This document shows positions 6,064-13,259 of a stretch of DNA of 37,839 nt, in pieces. Position 1 is the first letter of the stretch; every line of letters starts with the position of its first letter. The stretch is taken from the IMG/VR virus record IMGVR_UViG_3300014913_000034, positions 1 to 37,839 of that record; one strand, written 5' to 3'. This DNA comes from a virus. The position numbers were made by a program, and so were the translations under genes. The notes under the pieces were generated by a model that made no database searches, was not told the DNA's origin, and worked only from the letters and a program-made list of their open reading frames with translations.

Positions 6064-7059
6064 ATGAGCAATAAAGGTTTAGATGTTGGTACCAACATGT
6101 TAGTTGCTGCTCATATGGACAAGGAAGGAAATATCAAATATAAGATGCAGCGCGACGCCTTCTACAAAATTGTACCAAAATCACAAGTTAATGAGAACAG
6201 CATAAAAACATCGTTGGAAAAGAGAGGCGCCAATTTCATCCGCAACAAAGAGGGTGAATTTATTGTCGTCGGAGAAGATGCGTTAGAAATAGCCATCGAA
6301 AGAAACGACATTGCAAAAAGACCTTTGCGCAAAGGCGTTTTGTCGCCAAGAGAAAAAGACTCTTTGCCAATGTTAAAACTCATAATTGAGAGTTTAGTTG
6401 GTCAAGGAGCCGAAGGCGATAAGGTCGTTTATTCAGTTCCTGCCCGGCCGGTAGATGGTAAATTCGACATCGTATATCACACCGTAATGTTAGAAAATTA
6501 CCTTAATGGTATGGGCTATCAAGCACAACCAATCAACGAAGCATTTGCTATTGCACTATCAGAACTTCTTGATGATGGTTTGACAGGCATATGCCTAAGT
6601 TACGGTGCAGGAATGACAAACACAGCTGTTGTACATCAAGGTGATCCACTCGTGGAATTTAGCTTGACGCGAGCAGGCGATTATATTGACACGGCAGTTG
6701 GTAATGCGTTGGATATTTCTCCTAGTTTAGTACAGTTAGAGAAAGAGGCTGGAATAGATCTTATGAATCCTAAGGATAAGATAGGAGAAGCTGTATCTGT
6801 ATATTATACTACACTAATAAACTATACACTAAAGAACATCGCATTCGAGCTTGAAAAAAGAAAGAAAGACCTTCCTGTGTTTAGGAAGCCAGTACCGATA
6901 GTGGTATCTGGTGGCCTTACGCTGGCAGAAGGTTTTGTAGAAAAGGTTGTTAAGTCCTTAGAAATCATACCTTTTCCAGTAGAAATTAAGGAGGTAAGAA
7001 GGGCAGAAGATCCGATGAGGGCCGTGGCAACCGGCGCATTATTGGGTTCTCAGCTCTAA
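6064..7059 (+). CDS. Actin/ParM-like ATPase
   Basis: The 331-residue protein shows the actin-Hsp70-ParM ATPase layout: phosphate-1 loop GLDVGTNMLVAA (5-16), connect-1 helix near 155-168 (QPINEAFAIALSEL), phosphate-2 SYGAGMTNTAVV (179-190), adenosine motif IVVSGGLTLAEGF (279-291) and connect-2 EDPMRAVATGALL near 315-327. The usual aspartate in phosphate-2 is replaced in LSYGAG, which is unusual. Such proteins polymerise with ATP and move plasmid or phage DNA, or position it in the cell. AAGGAGG at 6049-6055 supports ATG 6064. The coiled-coil gene upstream is the natural candidate partner. I infer a filament-forming role; a non-filament Hsp70-like role is less likely given the length. Confidence 0.85.
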   Translation: MSNKGLDVGTNMLVAAHMDKEGNIKYKMQRDAFYKIVPKSQVNENSIKTSLEKRGANFIRNKEGEFIVVGEDALEIAIERNDIAKRPLRKGVLSPREKDSLPMLKLIIESLVGQGAEGDKVVYSVPARPVDGKFDIVYHTVMLENYLNGMGYQAQPINEAFAIALSELLDDGLTGICLSYGAGMTNTAVVHQGDPLVEFSLTRAGDYIDTAVGNALDISPSLVQLEKEAGIDLMNPKDKIGEAVSVYYTTLINYTLKNIAFELEKRKKDLPVFRKPVPIVVSGGLTLAEGFVEKVVKSLEIIPFPVEIKEVRRAEDPMRAVATGALLGSQL

Positions 7060-7067
7060 AATGAGAC

Positions 7068-7295
7068 ATGCCTAAAACTTATGATAAGAAAATAAAAAGC
7101 ACGGCCACCTCAGGTGATAAAGGTCACAACCCTACAGTCACTGAGTATTTTGATAGTTCGGGCAATATGGTACGTAGAGAGGAGGCCTATGCTGACGGCA
7201 CAACTTGGTTTCAAACAATCTCAGGTTCTAATTTCGCACAGAACTGGCCTTCGTATACAGACGTAGTTGTATATGATCCTTGGAGTGAAGCGTAA
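7068..7295 (+). CDS. Hypothetical protein, 75 aa
   Basis: This 75-residue protein is unknown to me. It starts with a basic segment (MPKTYDKKIKS) and then becomes polar and rich in Thr, Ser and aromatic residues, predicted to be beta-rich. There is no signal peptide. A clear ribosome binding site is missing, so it may depend on translation of the actin-like gene that ends 8 bases upstream. Its stop overlaps by one base the start of the M15 peptidase gene, so the two are coupled; a role linked to lysis is possible only by position. Confidence 0.6.
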   Translation: MPKTYDKKIKSTATSGDKGHNPTVTEYFDSSGNMVRREEAYADGTTWFQTISGSNFAQNWPSYTDVVVYDPWSEA

Positions 7296-7687
7296 TGCCT
7301 AAGTTTGGTAAGAGATCACTCGATAATTTAAATACGTGCCATCCAGACCTGCAGAGGCTGTTTAATGAGGTTATAAAGTATTATGATTGCAGTGTGTTAT
7401 GTGGCCATAGAACCAAGGAGGAACAGGACGCTGCTTATCATGATGGCAGATCTAAGGTTCAGTGGCCAAATGGAAAGCACAACAGTATGCCGTCTAAGGC
7501 GGTTGATGTAGCTCCATATCCAGTGGATTGGTCTGATACTAGGCGTTTTTACATGTTTGTTGGTATTGTACGTGGTATAGCAGCCATGATGGGAATAAAA
7601 ATTCGTGTTGGCGCAGATTGGGATGGCGACATGGAAGTCAAGGATCAGAATTTTCATGATTTGCCTCACGTGGAGCTTATGGATTGA
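7295..7687 (+). CDS. M15-family peptidoglycan peptidase (likely endolysin)
   Basis: The 130-residue protein matches the M15 (VanY/L-Ala-D-Glu endopeptidase) fold seen in phage endolysins. The zinc ligands appear as H62 and D71 in KHNSMPSKAVDVAPYP and H125 in HDLPHVEL, with D122 or E127 as the likely general base. An N-terminal helix and HRTKEEQDAAYHDG precede them, as is usual in this family. It cuts peptide bridges in peptidoglycan. There is no signal sequence and no cell-wall-binding domain, so export would need a holin; the 3TM holin candidate is about 7 kb downstream at 15049. A virion-associated lysin is the alternative. The start overlaps the previous stop by one base. Confidence 0.85.
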   Translation: MPKFGKRSLDNLNTCHPDLQRLFNEVIKYYDCSVLCGHRTKEEQDAAYHDGRSKVQWPNGKHNSMPSKAVDVAPYPVDWSDTRRFYMFVGIVRGIAAMMGIKIRVGADWDGDMEVKDQNFHDLPHVELMD

Positions 7688-7695
7688 TTTAAATT

Positions 7696-8313
7696 ATGTA
7701 TGGTGTAGTATACAAAATAACAAACACTGTAAACGGCAAAGTGTGTATCGGACAAACGATACAGAATTTTGTGGATTATATATATATTATCACAAATATA
7801 ATGCATTACATCGCGGTAGTAAACGTCACCTACATTGTGCTATAAGAAAGTACGGTTGGAAAAATTTTGTGTGTGAGATTATTGAGGAGTGCAATTCAAA
7901 AGACGACCTAAACGCGAAAGAAATATATTATATAGAGAGATATGACTCCTTTGAGTTAGGCTACAACAGTACTAGAGGAGGTGATTTCAATCCTATGAGC
8001 TATAAAGAAAATCGCCGTAAGGCCTCTAAATCACTGAAGGGTGTTGCCAAGTTGAAAGAACACAGAAAAAATATAAGCAAAGCTGCAAAGAGATATGCCA
8101 AAACCGAGGAAGGTAAAAAACATTATAAGACGATGATGGCAGATTTGAGGAAGCTCAACACCGGAAGGAAAAAAACCGTTGGGTTTTGGAGATAATGTAG
8201 CAGAGCATAATAGAAAAAGGGTTTTATCTGAAGAATCAAGAAGGAAGATGAGCGTTGCCAGGAAACTTTGGTGGGAGCGCCATCGAAAGCAAAACACAGC
8301 TTTACAAAATTAG
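7696..8313 (+). pseudogene. GIY-YIG homing endonuclease, broken by two frameshifts
   Basis: Three segments in two frames together encode one GIY-YIG endonuclease. Frame 1 from ATG 7696 gives MYGVVYKITNTVNGKVCIGQ, the GIY and YIG half. The middle, in the other frame from about 7790 to 8180, gives NALHRGSKRHLHCAIRKYGW, then EIYYIERYDS and a GYNSTRGGD stretch typical of this family. The last segment, back in frame 1, gives VLSEESRRKMSVARKLWW, a NUMOD3-like DNA-binding tail ending at 8313. The first shift falls at or near (TA)5 at 7777-7786 and the second near A7 at 8169-8175. An extra TA and an extra A would explain both. It may be decayed, misread in sequencing, or rescued by slippage. Confidence 0.85.
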
Positions 8314-8326
8314 GAGGTATTTTGAC

Positions 8327-8548
8327 ATGGGCGAAAGATTTAGCGGAGTAGTGAAGTGGTTCAGCAATGAAAGGGGATATGGCTTCGTTTTAAAAGACGG
8401 AGTGAGCGACAACGGAGAGTATTTTGTACACTTTTCTTCAATTATCATGGAAGGGTACAAAACACTAAAAGCTGGACAGAAATGTACATTTGAGCTCAAG
8501 GATACGGACAAGGGAACTCAGGCAGTGAACGTCATGCTAGAGGACTAA
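8327..8548 (+). CDS. Cold-shock domain protein
   Basis: The 73-residue protein is a single cold-shock domain of the normal CspA length. RNP1 is KWFSNERGYGFV (10-21) and RNP2 is YFVHFSSI (32-39), with the basic and aromatic surface that binds single-stranded nucleic acid. Csp proteins melt RNA secondary structure and bind ssDNA. ATG 8327 follows AGGAGG at 8312-8317; an upstream in-frame extension lies inside the GIY-YIG gene and is not supported. A cold-shock protein is of interest here because the window holds several RNA hairpins that could block translation, but a direct link is only inference. The homing endonuclease immediately upstream ends in the same ribosome-binding region. Confidence 0.92.
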   Translation: MGERFSGVVKWFSNERGYGFVLKDGVSDNGEYFVHFSSIIMEGYKTLKAGQKCTFELKDTDKGTQAVNVMLED

Positions 8549-8595
8549 TAATAGCAGGCGGCTGCTCTATATCACCTCAACTGACTTAAAAAATC

Positions 8596-8621
8596 AAGGT
8601 CTTAGTCAGTGACCTTATAAT
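8596..8621 (+). promoter_or_regulatory. Dyad next to a TATAAT box upstream of the 8640 gene
   Basis: AAGGTC (8596-8601) and GACCTT (8611-8616) form a 6-bp dyad with a 9-base centre, and a perfect TATAAT follows at 8616-8621. No good -35 element lies at the right distance. It may be a terminator-like hairpin after the cold-shock gene, or a regulated promoter with an operator over the spacer. Confidence 0.35.
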
Positions 8622-8639
8622 AAGAGGAGGAGATAGAGG

Positions 8640-9494
8640 ATGATGTATAAAGAAAGATTTATAGCTGTAATCAAATATAATGGTAAGGTACTAAGGGAGC
8701 GTAACAATATCGTAAAGCTTCCTTTTGGTTCTGAATACTCCATTATGTTGAAGAATTTAGAATCGCGAAAGGCAGTTGTCAACGTAAGTGTTGACGGAGA
8801 GGACGTACTGGATGGAAAAAAGATTATCGTGGATGCCAATTCCGAGATGGAATTAAAAGGCTTCATGAAAGGAATTAGTGTAAGAAATAGATTTAAATTC
8901 ATCCAGAAAACAAAAGAGATCTCTGATTATAGAGGAGATCGCTTAGACGACGGTATTGTAAGGGTGGAGTTTACCTTCGAGAAAAAGAAGGTTACTCAAA
9001 TCGTCGAAGAAACAAAGGTTTACACCACCGAATGGCCAAAGGTTTGGCGGTACTGGACTTGTCCAGGTTGCGGTACCTGGCCATGTATATGTTCCAAATG
9101 GTGGAGCTCCGATCATTATTATCTGAATAATCCAAGTAATGGTTCTGGAGGTTTTAGTTGTAGTTCTGGTGATAGTGGGACTATAAATTGTTTTCACAGC
9201 TCATCAGATCTAAACAACATGAGTTTCACAGATAGTGGAGTAGGAGCACCCCTTGATGATGAAGGAATAACAGTAAAAGGCTCTAAGACACGACAGGATT
9301 TTTCGTATGGTCATACAAGAGGGCTGGAGGAGGAGTCATCTGTTATTATTCTTAGGTTGAGAGGCATCAATAAAAAAGGAACAGTGGTGAAGAAACCAGT
9401 AACAGTAAAGACGAAATTGACATGCCCGACTTGCGGCAGGAAATCAAAATCAACTAAGAGATTTTGTGGAAATTGCGGTACTTGTTTAGAGTAA
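8640..9494 (+). CDS. Phage protein with C-terminal zinc ribbon
   Basis: The 284-residue protein has a beta-rich N-terminal domain (residues 1-130) with FGSEYSIMLKNLESRKAVVNV and EMELKGFMKGISVRNRFKFI. A tryptophan/cysteine-rich patch with CPGCG near 139-155 follows, then a Ser/Gly/Asn-rich linker, a third segment GAPLDDEGITVKGSKTRQDF, and a zinc ribbon with C262, C265, C276 and C279. From memory the N-terminal domain recurs in other tailed phages as a conserved protein of unknown role. I infer a virion or assembly protein. AGGAGG precedes the start, and a second ATG follows at 8643. The gene is flanked by the 11-bp inverted repeat. Confidence 0.75.
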   Translation: MMYKERFIAVIKYNGKVLRERNNIVKLPFGSEYSIMLKNLESRKAVVNVSVDGEDVLDGKKIIVDANSEMELKGFMKGISVRNRFKFIQKTKEISDYRGDRLDDGIVRVEFTFEKKKVTQIVEETKVYTTEWPKVWRYWTCPGCGTWPCICSKWWSSDHYYLNNPSNGSGGFSCSSGDSGTINCFHSSSDLNNMSFTDSGVGAPLDDEGITVKGSKTRQDFSYGHTRGLEEESSVIILRLRGINKKGTVVKKPVTVKTKLTCPTCGRKSKSTKRFCGNCGTCLE

Positions 9495-9536
9495 GTTGGG
9501 TGTGACGTGGTGAGCAGCCGCCACAAGGAGATTTAA

Positions 9537-9977
9537 ATGCTTTTAGCAGAAGTATTGATAAGGAAAAGGGATATTGAGAAAAAAGTATCAGGTCTTAAAG
9601 AGCATCTACGTCAGTTGGCTTTAGATGGTTCTAAGGAGGACACGTCTGAGGTAGACGAGATGGTTACGAAGATTTATGCTCTTTTGGATGAACACCAACA
9701 ACAAGTTTTTACAATAGATCGTCTGAATAGCTCTGTTAAAATACAGATAGGGAACTCTACCACTACGCTAGCTTCTGCAGTGCGTTTGAGAGAAACTATA
9801 GAGAGAAAGATTAGTGTGTTGGACGGTCTTATAGAAGCTGTTTCTTGTAATACGCGCAGTAAGTTTTCTATATCGGAGTTGTTTGATAATAGAGACAAGC
9901 TTCTTACGGAGTATAACATCCTGACGTCCGCCATACGGACTAAGGATTGGACAGTGGAGCTGGATGATGGTTCATAA
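9537..9977 (+). CDS. DIP1984-family (septicolysin-like) protein
   Basis: The 146-residue helical protein matches the DIP1984 family pattern that I know from bacteria: an N-terminal LAEVLIRKRDIEKKVSGLKE, the central RLNSSVKIQIGN followed by TTLASAVRLRETIERKI, and a C-terminal ILTSAIRTKDWTVELDD. The family consists of small coiled-coil, often oligomeric proteins. One member was named septicolysin, but the biochemical function of the group is poorly defined. There is no signal peptide. ATG 9537 follows AAGGAG. The next gene overlaps its 3' end by 14 bases in another frame, so the two are coupled. Confidence 0.7.
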   Translation: MLLAEVLIRKRDIEKKVSGLKEHLRQLALDGSKEDTSEVDEMVTKIYALLDEHQQQVFTIDRLNSSVKIQIGNSTTTLASAVRLRETIERKISVLDGLIEAVSCNTRSKFSISELFDNRDKLLTEYNILTSAIRTKDWTVELDDGS

Positions 9978-10239
9978 GGATAAATTGTGGGTAAAATTTG
10001 ATGAAAACCTTGACATCGAGTGTTTCTGTGCTTATAATAATAGAAGGTGTCCTAAAGAAAAAAGAGAAGGTTGTCTTCTGTATTTAGCGAAGTTTATACA
10101 GATAGATGATGTCCAAAGACACGACGAGCGTGTAAAGCTTGCCAAGAAGGCTACAAGTACTTTAGAGGCAAAGTTTAAACGCGAGCAGAAAAAATTCGAG
10201 TCGCAGGTTAAACGAAGCATTAAGAAATTCAAGATTTAG
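9964..10239 (+). CDS. Hypothetical basic protein, 91 aa
   Basis: This 91-residue protein is unrecognised. Its N-terminal half carries three cysteines (ECFCAYNNRRCPKEKREGC, with a fourth at its end) that could form a small metal site. Its C-terminal half is a very basic helix rich in Lys and Arg (LEAKFKREQKKFESQVKRSI), likely a coiled coil or nucleic acid contact. It overlaps the DIP1984-family gene by 14 bases, and the dNMP kinase starts 11 bases downstream behind AGGAGG. The start could be either of two adjacent ATG codons (9964 or 9967). Confidence 0.65.
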   Translation: MMVHKDKLWVKFDENLDIECFCAYNNRRCPKEKREGCLLYLAKFIQIDDVQRHDERVKLAKKATSTLEAKFKREQKKFESQVKRSIKKFKI

Positions 10240-10250
10240 GAGGATTTACA

Positions 10251-10850
10251 ATGATTGTCGGCGTCAGTGGTAAGGCTCGGTCGGGAAAGAATGTGTTCGC
10301 AGAGATGTTAGCTGAGGAGTTATACAAGCGAACAGGCCAAGCGTATGTTATGATGGCATACGCGGATGAACTAAAGGAAATGGCTCAGAAAGAGTTGGGT
10401 CTGACTTGGGATCAGCTCTGGGGTGATGACAAGGAAGTGAAAGACAAGAGGTATATGAAGTGGCTTCCAGAAGACGAAGTTTATGTTCCTTGGACGGCAC
10501 GTGAAATTATGCAGTCTCTGGGAGATTTTTACCGGGGTTTTGACCCACAATACTGGGTTAAGAGACTTTTTAAGAAAATCAAAGAAAAAGAATACGAGAA
10601 TGTTATTATCACAGATGTTCGGTTTCCGAATGAGGTAGATCTGGTTGTGGAGAACGGCGGTTACCATATACGTGTTAATCGACCAATAGATAATAAAATC
10701 CATGGCAAAGCGCATGCCTCAGAGACAAGTCTGGATGCGCCATATAAAGTGGACTTTAGTATCGTAAACTCCGGCACATTGGATGACCTGAGGAAACTAG
10801 CTGGAGACGTGGCTAATGGCATGATACAGCTACAAAAATTTGGGAGGTAA
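10251..10850 (+). CDS. Deoxynucleoside monophosphate kinase
   Basis: The 199-residue P-loop kinase resembles T4 gp1-type dNMP kinases. The Walker A loop is GKARSGKN (residues 7-14), with Asn in place of the usual Ser/Thr. The segment AREIMQSLGDFYRGFDPQYWVKR matches the substrate-binding part where phage and host dNMP kinases read R...LG.......W. A second strand IITDVRFPNEVDLV carries the conserved DVRF(P)NE. The enzyme phosphorylates dNMPs to dNDPs for phage DNA synthesis, sometimes including modified bases. It is cytoplasmic. AGGAGG at about 10239-10244 supports ATG 10251. Confidence 0.88.
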   Translation: MIVGVSGKARSGKNVFAEMLAEELYKRTGQAYVMMAYADELKEMAQKELGLTWDQLWGDDKEVKDKRYMKWLPEDEVYVPWTAREIMQSLGDFYRGFDPQYWVKRLFKKIKEKEYENVIITDVRFPNEVDLVVENGGYHIRVNRPIDNKIHGKAHASETSLDAPYKVDFSIVNSGTLDDLRKLAGDVANGMIQLQKFGR

Positions 10851-10855
10851 GAACC

Positions 10856-11161
10856 ATGGCATCAAAGAAGAAAGACCTTAAGCTCAACATCAAGGCAGAC
10901 GAGATTATGCATTTCGGTATGTCCGTATCCAAAGACGGATATAAATCTGCTAGAGTAATCGTCAAAAAAGGCGACAAAGAGTATATGAGTATTGGATATG
11001 AATGGGAAGGTGAAGGTGTTCCGGATTTTGTTATGAATCTTATGGGCTTTGTAAAGGCCAATGAGGAAGAAATAGAAACAGCTTCTGAAGCACTGACAGA
11101 AGACGACAAAGAGTATGCCAAGAAGAAATGTGGCGGCGGAAAGAAAAAAGGTAAAAAATAG
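10856..11161 (+). CDS. Hypothetical protein with Lys-rich C-terminus
   Basis: The 101-residue protein is not recognised. Residues 1-60 look like a small beta-sheet domain (LNIKADEIMHFGMSVSKDGY and KSARVIVKKGDKEYMSIGY). Residues 60-90 form an acidic helix, and the C-terminus ends in KKKCGGGKKKGKK, a basic, glycine-containing tail likely to be disordered and able to contact nucleic acid. ATG 10856 comes after GGGAGG near 10841. It lies between the dNMP kinase and another small gene, in a tightly packed operon. Confidence 0.65.
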   Translation: MASKKKDLKLNIKADEIMHFGMSVSKDGYKSARVIVKKGDKEYMSIGYEWEGEGVPDFVMNLMGFVKANEEEIETASEALTEDDKEYAKKKCGGGKKKGKK

Positions 11162-11172
11162 GAGGCTAATTA

Positions 11173-11415
11173 ATGCCAATACCAATCGAGGAGTTCGCAA
11201 ATCCTGAGTTTACGAGGTATAGAGAGGGTTATACGATTGCCCGTATTACCACACCTACGGCCAAGTATTCTGAAGTAACGTGGATGGAGCAGAATGAGAC
11301 GAGAAGGTATAGGAATGGGCAATGGCCTCGAGCAGGATACAATCCAAATAGGAATGCTACTCGAGTAGAGAGGGTGAGGATAACGAGTGATACGTTGACA
11401 TTAGATCCTTATTAG
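11173..11415 (+). CDS. Hypothetical protein, 80 aa
   Basis: The 80-residue protein is unrecognised. It is polar, with many Arg, Thr and Tyr residues and short beta-like stretches (YTIARITTPTAKYSEVTWM), and a basic C-terminal half (ETRRYRNGQWPRAGYNPNR). There is no membrane segment and no cysteine. AGGAGG just upstream supports ATG 11173. It precedes the HD-domain gene by 16 bases and is probably in the same transcript. Confidence 0.6.
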   Translation: MPIPIEEFANPEFTRYREGYTIARITTPTAKYSEVTWMEQNETRRYRNGQWPRAGYNPNRNATRVERVRITSDTLTLDPY

Positions 11416-11431
11416 AAAGGAGATTTATCGT

Positions 11432-11992
11432 ATGGTTTCTCGAGAGGAAAGGATTAAAGTATTTGAGAAGGAGCTCGACTTAATTCTAGAGGAGAGCGTT
11501 AGAAAGTTTACAGAGGTTTGTTTGGGCGTTGCGCCGGATTATTTTTTCACAGATTGCCCAGCATCCTCTACAGGAAGATACCATCCTATCGATGAATTGA
11601 GTTGGGACGGAACAATTTTACATACAAAAAAGGTAGTTACAACTGCTTATGAGTTGTGCAGGGGTCTTGGTTGTGAACACCATCGCGACGAGATTATTAG
11701 TGCTTGTATTATACATGACCTTCTAAAGCAGGGACGGGAGAAGAGTGGTCACACTACAAAGGATCACCCAGCACTCGCAGCGGGGCTGGTAGACGAGGTT
11801 CAGAGGGACACGCAGATGCTTGATGAGGAGGCATACAACATAATTAAGTGTTGTGTGGGTTTTCATTATGGTTTGTGGTCTCAAAGGCCTTGGCAAAAAA
11901 GCCTTGATGAGTATACACCAGAGGAGTTGTGTGTATATATCAGCGATTATGTGGCGTCAAAGAGGTGTGTGAGTGTAGACTATAGAAGATAA
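11432..11992 (+). CDS. HD-domain hydrolase
   Basis: The 186-residue protein has the HD-superfamily metal ligands in order: H64 in ILHTKKVV, the defining H95-D96 in ACIIHDLLKQG, H112 in KDHPALAAGL, a further His at FHYG near 145, and D172 in YISDYVASK. HD proteins are metal-dependent phosphohydrolases acting on nucleotides, dNTPs, cyclic nucleotides or (p)ppGpp; the substrate here is not evident. The length fits a single HD domain. It follows the dNMP kinase by three genes, so nucleotide metabolism is a plausible context. AAAGGAG supports ATG 11432. Confidence 0.82.
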   Translation: MVSREERIKVFEKELDLILEESVRKFTEVCLGVAPDYFFTDCPASSTGRYHPIDELSWDGTILHTKKVVTTAYELCRGLGCEHHRDEIISACIIHDLLKQGREKSGHTTKDHPALAAGLVDEVQRDTQMLDEEAYNIIKCCVGFHYGLWSQRPWQKSLDEYTPEELCVYISDYVASKRCVSVDYRR

Positions 11993-12006
11993 CGGGGAGG
12001 ATTAAG

Positions 12007-12312
12007 ATGCAGGTAGATAAGAACTTATTGAAGAATCAAGATCTTGGCATCGGAGAGTTAAGCCCCGGTTCTACAAAGCCAAGATACGAGCCTGAGGGAG
12101 GCTGGAATAAACATAGGGAAAGAATACACAGAGAAAGTAAGCAGGCAGACGCCAAGAATTTGCCCTTTACATTTTCAAAACCAAAGAGACACAGGAGACA
12201 CACGACAGTAAAGTGTAAGAATTGTGGCCATTTAACCTCTGCGCCGATAAACACTGTCGGAATTATTTGCAATGAGTGCAAAAAATACTCTGCTGTGGAG
12301 GTGTTAGATTAA
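12007..12312 (+). CDS. Small zinc-ribbon protein
   Basis: The 101-residue protein has a disordered, basic N-terminal half with NLPFTFSKPKRHRRHTT leading into a zinc ribbon: CKNC (about residues 71-74) and CNEC (about 90-93). This basic-linker plus treble-cleft or ribbon form suggests nucleic acid or protein binding, and similar small proteins recur next to terminase genes in related phages as far as I recall. ATG 12007 follows GGGGAGG. Its TAA overlaps the ATG of the next gene by one base (TAATG), giving coupling into the packaging block. Confidence 0.7.
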   Translation: MQVDKNLLKNQDLGIGELSPGSTKPRYEPEGGWNKHRERIHRESKQADAKNLPFTFSKPKRHRRHTTVKCKNCGHLTSAPINTVGIICNECKKYSAVEVLD

Positions 12313-12728
12313 TGGGTAAAAGAGGCAGACCGCTTGGACACAAGCTCAGCGAAGAAAGTAAGAGAGCAATTGCTGAATCAAAGAGGGGACAACGGCAAAA
12401 GCCTGAAACTAAGGATAAGATATCCAGATCTCTAATATTATATTTTAGTCAGTTTAACTCTCTCAGCGAAGAAATAGAGAACAGATATTGTCGAACCGAC
12501 AATGATGAAGTTTGTAACTGGGCAAACGATGTGAGGGACGAATTAGATAATTCAGAGGATGTGCTTACCAGGAAAACTATGAGGAATAAAAGGGCAATGG
12601 AATTAACCAGCGGTCACAATATCGAGTTCCACAGCCACAACATGACGCCGGAATTTATGTTATTGATTAAGGAAGTGGTTGAGACCGGAGGCCCTGGTGC
12701 TATAGAACTTTTGGAGGATATACTTTAA
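12312..12728 (+). CDS. NUMOD3-motif protein upstream of the terminase genes
   Basis: The 138-residue protein begins GKRGRPLGHKLSEESKRAIAE and continues SKRGQRQKPETKDKISRSL. The GRP is AT-hook-like, and LSEESKRAIAESKRG and PETKDKISRSL are like the DNA-binding repeats in NUMOD3 homing endonucleases. No GIY-YIG or HNH catalytic core is present. The rest is helical and acidic. I start at ATG 12312 (TAATG with the previous gene) rather than upstream, where the frame overlaps the zinc ribbon. It could be a terminase accessory or small-subunit-like DNA-binding protein, or a domesticated homing-endonuclease DNA-binding domain. The next start overlaps its stop by one base. Confidence 0.65.
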   Translation: MGKRGRPLGHKLSEESKRAIAESKRGQRQKPETKDKISRSLILYFSQFNSLSEEIENRYCRTDNDEVCNWANDVRDELDNSEDVLTRKTMRNKRAMELTSGHNIEFHSHNMTPEFMLLIKEVVETGGPGAIELLEDIL

Positions 12729-13255
12729 TGGCAAAGGTTGGCAGACCAAAGAACCCACCGACACATAGAGAGGTTCTTAAGAATATTTTACCTATAGAGG
12801 AAATTCTTGAAGAGGATGAGGCAAAGATATATGAGTCACTCGTAGATGTATATCTTGAGGACTTCGATGAGGGTGACCTAACGTCTAGCGATATGGATGA
12901 CATATTGTCTATGGCAATGAACCGTGTTTTGGAGTTGAGACTTTTCAAAAGCAGCAAAGGTTCGGCAGAAAAGTATTTGGATGTGGCCGCAGCAGTGGAG
13001 AAGCTACGAAAGCAAACCGAAAAGATAAAAGAAAACCTTTCTTCGAGACGTAGGGACAGAATTAATCCTAATGAATTTAAAGGATTCTCTATAGTGGACT
13101 TGGCAGTTGCCTTTGATGCGGACAAGAAGAAGATCTTGGAGGAGAAAACCAAGCAGCTTCGAGCTGAGGAGGAGGAAGCCCTTCTTAAACGGGAGAATTA
13201 CCATGGCAACCGCTATGATACAGAGACAGAGGCCGATAAGGAAGAGGAGGACTAA
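12728..13255 (+). CDS. Putative terminase small subunit
   Basis: The 175-residue protein has a GRPKNPP AT-hook-like N-terminus. A helical region follows (residues 16-100) with acidic and hydrophobic helices, then a coiled-coil-like stretch near 85-105 (AAAVEKLRKQTEKIKENL) and a charged C-terminal helix ending in an acidic tail. It immediately precedes the terminase large subunit, separated only by a stop and GAGGAGG, and its length fits a small terminase. There is no sequence motif that proves it; small terminases diverge too far for that. The preceding 12312 gene is the alternative candidate. Confidence 0.5.
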   Translation: MAKVGRPKNPPTHREVLKNILPIEEILEEDEAKIYESLVDVYLEDFDEGDLTSSDMDDILSMAMNRVLELRLFKSSKGSAEKYLDVAAAVEKLRKQTEKIKENLSSRRRDRINPNEFKGFSIVDLAVAFDADKKKILEEKTKQLRAEEEEALLKRENYHGNRYDTETEADKEEED

Positions 13256-13259
13256 TTGA

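Larger units (their letters stand above)
8557..9522. repeat. 11-bp inverted repeat pair flanking the zinc-ribbon gene
   Basis: GGCGGCTGCTC at 8557-8567 and its exact reverse complement GAGCAGCCGCC at 9512-9522 bracket the single gene at 8640-9494. The GC-rich arms stand out in AT-richer intergenic DNA. The arms could pair in mRNA around the gene or be traces of a cassette exchange. An 11-bp match over about 950 bp can also arise by chance, so this is weak. No target-site duplication is visible. Confidence 0.35.

Noticed and set aside
7605-7695. Extended start of the 7605-8195 frame
   Set aside because: This part overlaps the M15 peptidase gene in another frame and does not resemble GIY-YIG proteins; the true N-terminus is at 7696 in a different frame.
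8549-8639. Small gene between the cold-shock and zinc-ribbon genes
   Set aside because: No start with a ribosome binding site opens a frame of useful length; the stretch is better explained by the dyad and TATAAT box.
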